From positions 64,188,446 to 64,252,445 of the forward strand of contig JAWZYU010000013.1 in assembly GCA_038380435.1 (NCBI GenBank): a DNA stretch of 64,000 bases. Direction: 5' to 3'. Each line of letters opens with the position of its first letter. Position 1 is the stretch's first letter. This stretch comes from Ryuthela nishihirai. Its lineage: Eukaryota; Arthropoda; Arachnida; Araneae; Heptathelidae. This document shows, piece after piece, positions 35,220 through 47,021 of the stretch. The position numbers and the translations under genes are program-made. The notes below the pieces were generated by a model, which was given only the letters and a program-made list of their open reading frames with translations, was not told the DNA's origin and searched no databases.

Positions 35220-35640
35220 CTAGATTTTGAAAAAATATTCCCTTAGTATTTAAAGAGTTATGAAAGTCTGAATATTTAACAACAGCAATGCGTAGCATTA
35301 GAATTTAACTCAGAAGTTAATCATAATTTGAATAAGAAGTAGTATTTCACACCATTTATATATAACAGTTGTACATTTGAAAATTAATGCAAATAATTTT
35401 TCAATAATTTTCAATTTCCCTAAGACTTGCACTGCTGCTTTTAAATATTCAAAGTCAATAACTCTAAGTACAAAGCGAACATTATTAAGAATCGAGATTT
35501 AGATATATTTAATTGAGATCTTTAATCTATCCTTCTTGACATTTCCTCATAAAACGTTTAGTTTAGAAGTTATAGAGCTTTGAAATTAGCTTCCTCTTAT
35601 ATAACATGGAAGGAGGTCTTCCTAATTTAGTAAGCACAGA
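35220..35640. repeat. AT-rich interspersed repeat, copy 2
   Basis: Ordered similarity to the kinase-intron stretch 25590-26000: AGAGTTATGAAAGTCTGAAT, AATCGAGATTTAG, then TTTAGAAGTTATAGAGC and a TTAGCTTCC-type end. Confidence 0.55.
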
Positions 35641-35654
35641 GTTTATATTTTAAG

Positions 35655-36440
35655 ATATTCTATAAAACCTTGCTATCAACCATAAACTATGCCAATCAAC
35701 AGAGTCAAACGCCTTCGAGAAATCTCAAAGCTAGTAACACCAAGTTCTTGCTGCTTTTTTTGGGGGGTTGTTTTTACTTCTGAGCGGCACTTTTTTGCAC
35801 ACCATGGGCTAAATGACCAGGTCACATGGACCCCGAAGGCTCAGAGAAGGTTTGGAGAGGGAACCCACTGGAACAGCTGTTGGGAGACAGATGGTAGCCT
35901 CCCGTCAAGGCCATCCAGTGTTTTCTTTAACGTGCACAGGGTATGGCTCTCCCGTACACGGGGCCACGGCTTAACGTCCCATCCGACGGACGGCGGTCTT
36001 TCCAAGCCCATCGGTGTCCCCTACTGACCGTGGGCAGGGCGGGGAGTTTTGCGAAGATAAATCTCAACGCTGACCCAGCTAGTTCTTGCTCTTCTTTCTC
36101 AAGAATCTCCATGAGTTAAATATTTATCGAATGCAAAGACTTCATTTCTGAAATCCCACAGTTCATCTGGAAGTTGTTCATCAGAACTTTGCCAAAAAGT
36201 ATTCTGATTGTCTCTGTAATTATCGCAGCATCTGAGATCATCTTTCTAGGAAACAGGGATAATAACGCCGGTTGTAAAATAATGAGGAAAATCTCTTTCA
36301 GTGAGTCATGTGATCAAGTGACACCATCTCTCAGCATTTCAACGATAATTTCATCTACCTCTGGTGACAAGTGCAATTTTAATTCAGATGATGCTTACAA
36401 AATAGCTAAGATTGTTATATAGGGAGTCAGAATTATATCC
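35655..36440 (-). pseudogene. L1x LINE fragment, diverged, split by a SINE-A
   Basis: On the minus strand 35655-35742 and 36091-36440 match the 17.3-18.9-kb LINE, including the complement of the KAFDSVD coding segment (AGAGTCAAACGCCTTCGAGA) and the segment near TCATCTACC. No frame is intact. Confidence 0.75.
35753..36080 (-). mobile_element. SINE-A copy, 5'-truncated, exact TSD
   Basis: A 328-bp copy without the tRNA head, flanked by AGTTCTTGCT at 35743-35752 and 36081-36090, inside the LINE fragment. Confidence 0.94.
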
Positions 36441-36545
36441 ACTAATGCATTTATCTTCCTTACAAATAATAGAAGAACCAAATACATCCTTGAAATGGTG
36501 AGTCCATCTCACAACTCAAAAATCTTTCCATTCTGGTGGTATGTA

Positions 36546-36778
36546 TAGTCGCCGAAAAAAAAATCTTAACACTATGGTTGATTACAGAATTCAGAAAAAA
36601 TATCTGGCAACGATTTTTTTCAGAAATTAGTGATCTGGCAACCTTCGTGTACAGTTCCACCCTTCGTGTCACGTGATACGAAGGTTGCCAGATCACTAAT
36701 TTCTAAAATAACGTTGCCAGATATTTTTTCTGAATTCTGTAACCAACCCTAGTGTTTGGATATTATTTTGAGTGACTG
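36546..36778. mobile_element. palindromic TA-flanked MITE, copy 5
   Basis: TA at 36544-36545 and 36779-36780. The centre is expanded by about 20 bases containing a second CCTTCGTGT word. Confidence 0.9.
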
Positions 36779-36780
36779 TA

Positions 36781-37402
36781 CACCGGAAGTCATTTTCAAT
36801 TACTGCAAGATTATGTTTGCATCAATGGACTATTTGATCTTCCGATGTACTGCAAATATATTCAAGTGACTTTCTTTAAGTAAATTTCTAAAGCTCATGC
36901 TATTTCATTAGCATTTTTCACAACGTGTAAACGTAAACATGCAGATTCTTATCTAATCTTTCAGACGTTTAAACAATGTCTTCCTATTTGGAATGACGCT
37001 TGAGTATGTTCAAGTGGGAGGAAAGGACTCTCTCCCTTGAAAAAATCCCGACTTTACCATCTAGGATCAAAATTCCGTTCTAGAAATGGATGTTTACTAC
37101 GAGTTCAACAGCCTCATTCTGCAGCGGAATCCACAGAAATACTTTAATTAATATTCGTCTTCGATTACGGCATTTATTTTCCCATTGTGATTCAGACATT
37201 GAAAATGTTTTATTCTGCTCTAACTGTTATGTTCTGTACTTACTATGTGGTCCTCTTGTTCGATGAGAACTGAGAGACATCTTGAGTTAAGTTTCCAAAT
37301 CCAGGTATTCCATAAATGGCAATGCCAAAAGGATTGTAGGTGTTCTAAATATGCTTGTTTCAGTAGAACATTGATTCCAACTCTCTTTTTTTTACCTTTA
37401 TA
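36781..37402. other. no gene recognised
   Basis: Mixed-composition sequence with only short frames on both strands. Confidence 0.4.
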
Positions 37403-37412
37403 CATCCGCATA

Positions 37413-37615
37413 CCCGTCCCGTGGCCGAGTGGTTAGCGCGTTTGGCTACTGATCTAAGGGACCTGGTTCTGGCCCACCGTAAGACATGGATGTTCGTGTT
37501 TCAGCTGAGGTCTCGCCATCCTCTCAGACATTCTACTATGATGTATAAACTGACAGGCTCCTGTTAGAACTCTGTGGCAAGTAGCTGCTTGAGGGGGTAT
37601 TTATTTATCTTTATT
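37413..37615 (+). mobile_element. SINE-B copy, full length, exact TSD
   Basis: 203 bp from CCGTCCCGTGGCCGAGTGG to the TATTTATTTATC tail, flanked by CATCCGCATA at 37403-37412 and 37616-37625. Confidence 0.94.
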
Positions 37616-37625
37616 CATCCGCATA

Positions 37626-38312
37626 TAATCATCGGCATATAATGCTGTTAAAAGGTCGTAGCGACGAATTCATGTGAATACGTGGGAAACGTTAATGAGC
37701 CTTGATATTTCAGTTCATTCTTATAGCTAGAATTACCTGAAGAATAGATTAAGTAACACTTGGGAAAAATGCATCTCCACGTAGAACCACAAAATTATCG
37801 TTATCTATTATTTCCCAACTTATTTAAGAGGCGCATTTAAAAAAGCCAAATTCTTCAAACTGCAGAATAAGTATGAGAGCTCTCGATTCGTTCGGTGTCA
37901 GTCGCTCTCAGTCAAAGTCGAGATTTCGTCGCTCTCAGTCAAAGTCGAGATTTCGTCGCTCTCAGTCGCTCTCAGTCAAAGCCGAGATTTCGTCGCTCTC
38001 AGTCTCGGTTGGCAGTCCAGAGGTCAAAATTTTCTTCACGAAAACGTCTGAACCACTTATGATACCTGGAATCGTCAACAACACCCTCTCCGTACAAGAG
38101 CATATTTTTCTTTAAGTCTGCTACGCGTTCTTGTCTTTCCGGAAATAAAAGGGCATGATATGTCAAAAATGCTCCTTGATTTCTGCCATCTTCAGAATTT
38201 CATAAAATGCGCAACGAAAAACGACCAGTTTTTGTTTTAAAATGTCACCTTTCAAATCGCGTATAAATGTTATCCGGTAGAAGTTGTTAACGGTTGGTTT
38301 TGCCACACGACG
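37626..38312. other. no gene; contains a 27-bp tandem repeat
   Basis: 37898-38010 holds about 3.5 imperfect copies of a 27-base unit (CGCTCTCAGTCAAAGTCGAG and on). Its translation is Ser/Arg-rich, but it sits in an 80-codon frame with no other support. Confidence 0.5.
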
Positions 38313-38324
38313 CAGCCAAGTGGA

Positions 38325-38712
38325 TTTGGGTTGGGTTGTTTTACCTCTGAGCGGCAATTTTTTGCACACCATGGGCTAAATGGCCAGGTCACATGGACCC
38401 CGAAGGCTCAGAGAAGGTTGGGGGAGGGGACCCACTGGAATAGCTGTTGGGAGACAGATGGTAGCCTCCCGTCTAGGCCATCCAGCGTGTTCTTTAACGT
38501 GCACAGGGTATGGCTCTCCCGCACACGGGGCCACGGCTTAACGTCCCATCCGACGGACGGCGGCCTTTCCAAGCCCATCGGTGTCCCCTATTGACCGTGG
38601 ACAGGGCGGGGAATTTTGCGGAGATAAATCTCAACGCTGATCCAGCTGGGACTCGAACCTGGGAACTACAGATTACGAGCCTGGCACGCTACCGACTGAG
38701 CCACCCCCGCCC
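38325..38712 (-). mobile_element. SINE-A reference copy, full length, 12-bp TSD
   Basis: 388 bp flanked by CAGCCAAGTGGA at 38313-38324 and 38713-38724. On the minus strand it has an A box (TGGCTCAGTCGGTAG), a B box (GGTTCGAGTCCCAGC), a CTCGTAA anticodon-like loop, a central block with CTTAACGTCCCATCCGACGG (complement orientation in the element), and a tail ending in AAAACAACCCAACCC. Confidence 0.95.
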
Positions 38713-38915
38713 CAGCCAAGTGGAAATACGGGACGAAGTTTTGGAGGGAGAGAGAAGGATCATAATTTTGAGTAGGTCACGCTGTTCTCTAAGTGGCAAA
38801 CTTTAAAATCTCTGCTCTCTTTTTAAAGAGCAGGATAGAGGGAGAGCCACGAAATAGACTACGACAGTCCCCACACCAAAAACATTTACTTGTCTCATAA
38901 CTCGTTACTCTAAAC

Positions 38916-39522
38916 CAGGCGTGTCCAAACTTTTAACTTCCCTGGGCCACATTGAGTGAATATTTGACATCCCTGGGCCACACTAAGTGAAGATGAAGTG
39001 TTTTGGGCCGCACATAAAATATAAAATATAGTTAATGAATATGAATAATAAAACTTCATTTATTTTCTTATGTTTTCTATTATAAAATAAAAAAGGGCAA
39101 TATAAAACTAGTGGGATATCAAAAACTCGCTGAAAATTCAGCGAGAGGAAAGCCAACGGGTCGGATCGATTTGGCGAACTTTCGCGAACGTTCGATGGCC
39201 CCTTTTTCTGTGAAGGGCTCCCTTGGCCAAAAGGATTAGGAAATCAAAATACAATGCAATATACTGCATACAAATATTGTAATTCTTCAAAAAATTCGCC
39301 GTCGAGTGGATACACACATAATTCGAAACGTAAATTCTCATGGCATACTAAGATGTTTTTATTTAAATTTTTATTTCAAAATAAATGTCAACGAATCGAT
39401 TATATATGGAAAATATTGCAAACATTTATTTTTTTAATAAAAATGTGTAAATTTAAATATTTTTATAACTTGCGTTTGGGTCGCATTTTAAAGGCTTTTG
39501 GGCCGCACTTTAGACAAGCATG
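38916..39522. mobile_element. hAT-type MITE, 607 bp, perfect 8-bp TSD
   Basis: Starts CAGGCGTGTCCAAA and ends with the complement of CATGCTTGTCTAAA, flanked by CTCTAAAC at 38908-38915 and 39523-39530. Repeated GGGCCACA/GGGCCGCAC words lie inside both ends. Non-coding. Confidence 0.93.
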
Positions 39523-39592
39523 CTCTAAACCAATTTTCCGCAAACATTTTTACTTCACCGTATGGAAAAATATTCTGAGCAACTTTGTGGTA

Positions 39593-39817
39593 CAGTCGCT
39601 CAAAAAAATATCCGAACACTATATGGTTCATTACAGAACACAGAAAATATATCTGGCAACGATTCTTTTAGAAATTAGTAATCTGGCAACCTTCGTGTCA
39701 CGTTTTGTCGTTTCATGTGACGTTGCCAGATCACTAATTTCTAAAATAATCGTTGCCAGATATTTTTTCTGAATTCTGTAATCAACCATAGTGTACGGAT
39801 ATTTACTTGAGCGACTG
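39593..39817. mobile_element. palindromic TA-flanked MITE, copy 6
   Basis: TA at 39591-39592 and 39818-39819. Arms as in the other copies; the centre has TCACGTTTTGTCGTTTCATG. Confidence 0.9.
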
Positions 39818-40009
39818 TACAAGCAAAGCAGGCCCGGATCTAAAGAGAAAAATAAAACTGGGAGAGGAAGGGGGTGGAATGATCGAGTAGAAAATGAAAC
39901 GAAAGCAGCTCTGGAATAAACTTTCTCCTTTTGTTTTAATGGTCTAAAAAATTTCTTAAAAAAGTATTATTTTGATTGGTGGGGGGCGTATTATTTTGAT
40001 TGGTGGTTT

Positions 40010-41363
40010 CGGGAAGCGTCCCATACATAAATCAGGTGATAAAGAAAATATAGAAAACTACAGACCTATTTCAATTTTGCCATTCTTCTCGAAAATCTTT
40101 GAAAAGCTAATTTGTACACGTATTACTAAATTCCTAGATAATATGAAAATTATCACGCAACAACAATATGGTTTTCAAAATAAAAAATCTACTCAGACAG
40201 CCATTGCAGATTTATATGAGCATATTGTCAATCATTTGGATGTGGGCCACATTGAATTAGCTGTATATCTTGATTTTACGAAAGCATTTGACAGTATTAA
40301 CCACGAAATTTTGTTAAAGAAAATTGAATTTTATGGTCTGAGAGGTAAAATAAATAACTGGTTAAGAAGCTACTTATTTCAGAGGAAAGCTCTTGTAGAA
40401 GTAAATGGTAGTATATCAGATGAACATTTTATTTACAGAGGTGTGCCTCAAGGTTCGATTCTTGGTTCGATCCTTTTCCTACTTTATATTAACGACTTAG
40501 CAAAGTTACACATTAATTCAAAGATGTTATTATATGCTGATGATACAAGTATTATCGATTTCAACCAAGATTCTGCAAGCCTGATTAGCAGTGTTAACTA
40601 CTCTCTAAATATTATATCTGAATGGTGCAGACATAACAATTTATTAATAAATGTCAAGAAATCCAAATACATGATTTATAAAAATAAAAACAAAAATACC
40701 GATGAGAAATGTTTCGATGTGAAGATTAATGAAATTAAACTAAATAGATGCACTGAATATAAATTCTTAGGAATATGGATCGATGAAAATCTGAACTGGT
40801 CATTTCACGTAAAGCAGCTGAGAATCACTCTGTCGAGGAATATTGGTATGATTGGTAAAATACGTCATCTGGTTAACAAACAAATTTTGACAAATTTATA
40901 CTACTCTTTCATTTATTCTTATATAACATATGGAATCGTAGTCTGGGGTAATACCTTTGACTATAATCTGAATGCTATATATCGTCTTCAGAAAAGAATT
41001 GTTAGATATATTGTTGGTAAAAGATATGATCCCGTGGCACATTTATTTTCTGAGGTTAAAATTCTTAATGTCTATAATAATTACAAACTGATGTCAGGAA
41101 ACTTTGTGTATTCGATTACAATGAGATTGATTAAATTGGATAGATTTAAAGACTATTTTCAGAGTGTTTCGAATTTTCATAATTATGAAACACGTCATAG
41201 AGAGGATCTGAGTATACCTATGTGTCGATTGTCAATTGGGCAGAGATCTATCAAATACAATGCAGTAAAAATTTGGTCTGAATTTCCTGATGATGTTAAA
41301 AATGCAAAATCTTTAAAATTATTTAAAATCAAATGTAGAACGTTTCTTCTTACAAAGCAATGA
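40010..41363 (+). CDS. LINE reverse transcriptase, open frame, 5'-truncated
   Basis: About 450 codons are open without a break (frame open from 39972, but the LINE part begins near 40010 at GFGKRPIHKSGDKENIENYR). Motifs in order: NYRPISILP, QYGFQNKKST, the first catalytic Asp in LDFTKAFDSINH, GVPQGSILGS, and the catalytic box YADD at 40533-40544, followed by KTKY-type motifs and a C-terminal thumb ending in KCRTFLLTKQ. It copies LINE RNA into DNA at a nicked target. The frame is intact but lacks the N-terminal endonuclease and the promoter, so this copy cannot move by itself. The open frame suggests a fairly recent insertion. Clade CR1 or Jockey; exact family unknown. Confidence 0.9.
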
Positions 41364-41745
41364 AACCTTCTTCTATGTATCAGTGTAATATGTCTCATAA
41401 CCATTTGATCTTTTATACTATTGAATTATTGTACTATTTGAATTATTGTATACATTACTGTTGTCATAATTGAACTTTAAAGGAAATAGGGAGCATTAAC
41501 TAAAAATAAGCGTCAGCTTACTATGCTCTCCTTTGTTGTTTCGCCTTTACTATTAAACACCAATATTTAATATGATTGTTGTTTACCGTTTCTGATGCAA
41601 TTGATATTTCTCAGCTATTTCACTTCTCAATTTTTCTCATGTATATATTAATTGTTATTAGATAATTATGCTATGTAAATGTATATTGTATTGACTGGCG
41701 GAATAAAATAAAGATTATTATTATTATTATTATTATTATTTTTGG
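40010..41745 (+). mobile_element. CR1/Jockey-like LINE, 5'-truncated
   Basis: The reverse-transcriptase coding region is followed by about 340 bases of 3' UTR and ends in a (TTA)n microsatellite at about 41715-41740. The 5' part, including the endonuclease, is absent. Confidence 0.88.
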
Positions 41746-41826
41746 GGGAAGATTCTAGAGTTTAGTTTCGGGGATGGTTTGAGAATTTAGTTTCGCCCCC
41801 CCCCCCTCTTTTTTTTTCCTGAGAAT

Positions 41827-42204
41827 AAGGATGTTTCACCTCTAAGCGGCACTTTTTTTGCACACCATGGGCTAAATGGCCAGATCACATGGACCCCGAT
41901 GACTCAGAGAAGGTTGGGGGAGGGAACAGCTATTGGGAGATAGATGGTAGCCTCCCATCAAGGCCATCCAGCGTGTTCTTTAACATGCGCAGGGTTTGTC
42001 TCTCTCTCCCGCACACGGAACCACGACTTAACGTCTCATCCGACGGACGGCGGCCTTTCCAAGCCCATCGGTGTCCCCTATTGGCCGTGGGTAGGGCGGG
42101 GAGTTATGCAGAGATAAATCTCAACGCTGACTCAGCTGGGACTCGAACCTGGGAACTACAGATTACGAGCCTGGCGCGCTACCGACTGAGCCACCCCCGC
42201 CCCT
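41827..42204 (-). mobile_element. SINE-A copy, nearly full length
   Basis: Tail at left (GTTTCACCTCTAAGCGGC), head at right (GACTCGAACCTGGG and CTACCGACTGAGCC). About 20 bases are missing from the GGACCCACTGG region. No clear TSD. Confidence 0.9.
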
Positions 42205-45200
42205 ACCTGTGAATGAGACTTGAGGTAAGTTTACCCAATTACTAATATATTCCACCTGACAGGGAAAGTTAAAATAATAGGCGATCGTATTTTTGGGAGA
42301 GGGGAAGACCCATGCGATATGTTCTCCTAGTCCCCTCCCCCGGTACATCCTTGAACAAAGGGTAATTTATATTCAATCCAAATTCCATATCACTTCTCTT
42401 TTTTAAGGGGAAGAGGAGGGGAGAAATACTTTTCAAAAGTCTTCAGATTCCAAAGGTTAAAAAATATTGCTGTACTGAGGTGTACTGAACATCTGGATAC
42501 CCAAAAATCATTTGTACCCAACGCCCCCTACTAATCCAAGGTCTCGAAAGATTTGTAAAGCCCTTAAAACATTTTTTCTTTTGAACCGTTACCTCGGTAA
42601 CATTGATGTTTCGTTTGGTAAGCATCGACTAATACAGACGCTAAAACAACTTCACGTGGATGGTTCTGAGAGCTCTAAACTGCACCCAGGCGTAAAAGGA
42701 GGAAAATAACGAGGAATGATTCGAACTCATTATAAATGCCTGCAGACAAGTAGTTTGTAAGAGTATTTTTTAAAAATGCTCTTAGCTTAATGAAATAAAA
42801 AAATCCTTTCTAGGTAGTTATATTTTGCAAACCAGTTAAACAGCTTTGAAAATGTATACATGTTATAGCCATTAATGCATCTGAAGTGTCGAATGATTCA
42901 TTTTCTACACAATCCTTCCCAGAGGAATTTGAGACTTTCTTAGATCCACTTTCAGATCGAAAGATGCTTTAAACTTTTCATTTAAGAAGAAAACAGCACA
43001 GAATTTTCCCTATATATAAGTTACTACTTTCGCACCCTAATATAAATAGGTACTAAAAAAGTCATTAAAACAAATGGAATTAATTGGCTTTTTAAACGTA
43101 ATTAACGCTTAGAAAACAAAATTCTACTAGATTCAACTTCGGTCTTGGCAAAAGAAACTAGTGGAACTACGATCCAGATTATTACATCAAAAATTAATTT
43201 TGATTACCCGCCCTGCTACGATATCAAGAATAAGTCATTAACATAGTCTACTTTTCCTCAATTTTCGAATCTTTCGCGATAACGGACATAATCTGAAACG
43301 TAACTACCATTATCAGGGATGGCCCACTGTTTATTAAATTCAATAAAATCTACTGAATAATATTACGCACGGATAAATACAATAATATTAGAAAAGTGTA
43401 ATTAGGATGTTTTTCATAATATTTTGAGAATATTTAATCTCTTTTTACTTCGCAAAAATAACTGCAGACGCAAGAATTGCCAGACGATTTCAACAACATT
43501 TTGAAATGCATTGTACACGTATTTCATTGTGACGAGAGCTATGCTTAAAAGGAAGGAACGTTTCAGCGAAGGCTTTTAACTTGTGGCTCTTGGGGTGACA
43601 TGTATTTGAATGGATGAGCTTTAAGAGCTGGGAGCAGGTACTTACCTTTTCAGGGTTAAGTTAAGGGGAGGGGGGGAGGGAATGAATTTGCTTTTGCAAT
43701 GAATTTCGTCCTAAGAACTGAATCCCCTTTCCGGTCCCCATGCTCAGGAGATCAATTCTCCACCCGCAGTGTGAAAGAGGTCCTCTATTTCGGTTACTCA
43801 CTGGAATGGAGCTCACTTCTCTCACAACTGACGAAAGCTAAAATTCCATTCGAATAATGTTAGCGAGGAATTCAGTTCCTTGAAGTCCCTATTTCATTCG
43901 CCGTATTGGGGTCCAACTGAGGTGGACCCCTAATAAATGAAATAAAAATAAGGAATATATCACCATACACTATACACAGACTTTTCTCAAAGGTCTGACA
44001 ATCAGGCCTCTCACTGTAACACGTAAAAGAATCCGAGTTCACATCTCGGATCCTTTTGCTCATCAGCAAGACAAATTAATCGCTCTACCACTCGGACAAC
44101 ATCGCCATATTTAAAAAGACATTTATATGTATAATAGATATGCTTAAACATTGCGTGCCTAACACATAAGAAGGCAATTTTTGACAAAGGAACGTGTGCA
44201 AATGCATCAAATATTAGTTTTATATTCAATCTATTTTTGCATGAGAGAGTATTTATTATTGAGCCATATTTACTCATTTAAAAAAATGGAGCTATTGTTT
44301 TCAATTTGCCATCTCTCTGTTGACATTCTATTTTCCGTTTTCAAAGATCAATGTAAACATCTTTTTAGGATGGATATGTTCTGACGAAATATTACGATTC
44401 GTGTTTTCTGAATGTCTCAATAATTTTGGAAGAGTTTACCTGTACACACCCGCTGGGGAGGTGGCGAAAATTCGAAAATGGGCAAACTTTAAACGAATAT
44501 TGAAAACGATCTTTTTATCCTAGTTATCAGAAACTTTGGAGGTGGAGTGGAAGGATCAAGAGGTTACAAGGACAGCAACAATTTATGTCCTTAATCCCAG
44601 AGGGGTAGAAAATAAGAAAACAATTAAAGTGTTTCATTTCTTTGAAAAATTCAAAATTACAGAATACACCTTAAACAACTTATTTGATTCAGACAAACTT
44701 AAAACAACCATTTATTCTCTAATTATTAAATTCATTAAACTCCCAGATTTACAAGCTACACTATAACCTTCTATTCTTATCTTTGAAATCTTCAATTTAT
44801 AATCCACTACTACCTGTCATCTTTACAACAATTAGCATTCACATCCTGTGAGAAAGCTATTTCATGCACAGGCTCATTATTTGACGTCATCTTTGATAAA
44901 TTATTACTACTTCATACATAAGCACATTGTATGACGTCAACTACGCAAAGTTAATATTTAATCCTTGTAACTTTGTTATCTATTCAAATTTATTTTACTT
45001 ATTCTTTTCATATAAACGTAACTATTACAAAAATGTTTATTATATTATCTTTTCATCTTCATTATCATACTTATTACTTTAAATCAATTACCTTAAAAAT
45101 TCTGTCATGGATATAAAAAAAAATATTTAATCATCACTAATTTTATATCAATGTTCTACAATACAAATATAAACTTACTCAACATATTTTATTTTTTAAT

Positions 45201-46337
45201 TAAATATTATTACTGAAATATATTTTACAAATTTTCAAACATTTGATCTTATTTCAATCTAATATAACTATTTATACTACTCAAATAAACCACATTAAAT
45301 CTAAATATGAAAACTTAATCTCAGATTTTATGCAGAGAATAGCAACTATTTTATGAATGAGTCAGGTTAAATTTTGGAATTAACCTGGAAATATTCATTT
45401 TGGATGTGTTAAGAGAGAGAGAGAAAATGGAATTTCTTCGTTTTATGAGAAAAATTACTTTTGTTCCCATTGGTACTACTAAAACAATACTATTTGCATT
45501 TTATCAATCATCCATTAGTTTGAACTTCCACTGTGAAAGTGTGCAACAGTCGGGAAATCAAAAGCTTGATTTTCTTTCAGAATGAGCATCCCAATTCGTC
45601 ATACGCGATATGAATCCTTCTCTTTATTTTGCTGCTGTCGTCATCCAAATATAAATTTTTCTTCAAGTTTCTCAGGCCATTTGATTTCAATAACTTTACC
45701 TAAGATTCTGAGTTGTGTGTTCAGACATGCATTTAATGGGATATATGTTATGTTTTAGGGTTAATACCATTCTACGTGTATGTTTATGAATTTTATATTT
45801 ATATATATATAAGTGTATGTTTTAGGGTTAATACGCTACTTTGTTTACTGTTCATACAATTATAGGATTAAAACCGAATAGCAAAAACTATCCAAAAAAT
45901 AAGAAAATGAATTAAACAGTTTTTCTGTTGCATATCACAGAATCGGATGATGAAGATTATGAATGTGTCAAATCGCGATCATTGTATATTTATTGCATTT
46001 AGATTAGTGATGATTATTTCTGAATATTTGTTGCTGTGTAAGTGACACCATCAGCTATGCTAGTTTCAACTTCTAAATTCAGAGATCAAATTCATTTGTA
46101 TTTCTTACGACAAAACCCATACGAGTCTCCTTTTTCCCATGAGTGCATTTCAAATAACGAAAATTATCATTGGTCCAACTCAGTGCCTCCATCGCTATCA
46201 GTATTAAACGGTCTCTTTTGATGTTATACATACAGTACATTTCTGTGGCTTCCCAATCAAAAGTCCTTGGAATAACCTTTGCTTTGCTTCGGCATATGGT
46301 TGTTACCTTGCTTCGGCATATAGGGGAACTCATTTTA
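42205..46337. other. 4.1-kb AT-rich stretch without gene or known repeat
   Basis: No coding region is supported; short frames (for example 44320-44523 and 44536-44766) have no domain. 44030-44106 on the minus strand looks like a weak tRNA-derived head (GTCCGAGTGGTAGAGCG as A box, and a GTGAACTCGG word near 44030), possibly a SINE of a third family. Confidence 0.45.
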
Positions 46338-46715
46338 TAGCCTGCCAGGCTCGCGTTCTAGACAGTATTTGTTCCCAAGCTCGAGTTCCAACTGTGCCAG
46401 CATTGAGTTTTATTTCTATGAACCCTCACTTCATCGGTGAGAAATGAGACGCCGATGAGAAGTGGAAGAACTCCTTCCTTCAGGAAACTGATTCTTAAGA
46501 AATTATTTGTTCATTGTCTTCCCTGTGGCCAATGGGCTCGCGTTGAATGAGACATTTCATCGCGACTCTGTCTGAATACGTTGAAGGACATGAGGAGGAT
46601 TTTAGCGAGAGATTTCTGTCTCCTAGCAGTCGTCCAGTGCATCCCCTTTCCCTATCCAACTAGAAGCCCTTGGGAACCCTTGTGACCTTGACCTTTAGAG
46701 GTAAAACGATCCAAA
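46338..46715 (+). mobile_element. old, strongly diverged SINE-A
   Basis: Landmarks in order: head with CCAGGCTCGCGTTCTAGAC and CTCGAGTTCCAACTGTGCC, CAGCATTGAGTTTTATTTC, a CCAATGGGCTCGCG word, CCTTGTGACCTTG, and a final TTTAGAGGTAAAACGATCC. Confidence 0.7.
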
Positions 46716-47021
46716 TCTGATTTAGCAATAGCAGATACGACTGTTTTTCGGATGGCGAAAAAATCTCGCGTCTTCCACACACGTCTGCTTATAGGATTCA
46801 ATATTGGAAGGAAAAATTATAGTGTACTTGTTAATTACATTAGTAGCTTTAATTGAAGAGCATACAAATGGCAATTAAATTATTACAAGAGTAAAATTTA
46901 GGAATTTATAATTCTTTCATATACAATCAGTAATGTAACCAAGATCAGCGAAAATATTTGGAAGTACGTTTTTTTTTTTTCAAAAATTATGTTATTATTT
47001 GAATTAACGCTAGTTAATGTA

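Noticed and set aside
37873..38115. Small Ser/Arg-rich protein
   Set aside because: The SR content comes from a 27-bp tandem repeat; no conserved domain or gene structure.
38640..38712. tRNA gene (A and B boxes, cloverleaf-like)
   Set aside because: Always attached to a SINE body and flanked by TSDs; stems are imperfect and no terminator follows.
43630..43660. U1 snRNA-like word GGTACTTACC
   Set aside because: The similarity ends after about ten bases; no stem-loops or Sm site follow. It could equally be a splice-donor-like word on the minus strand.
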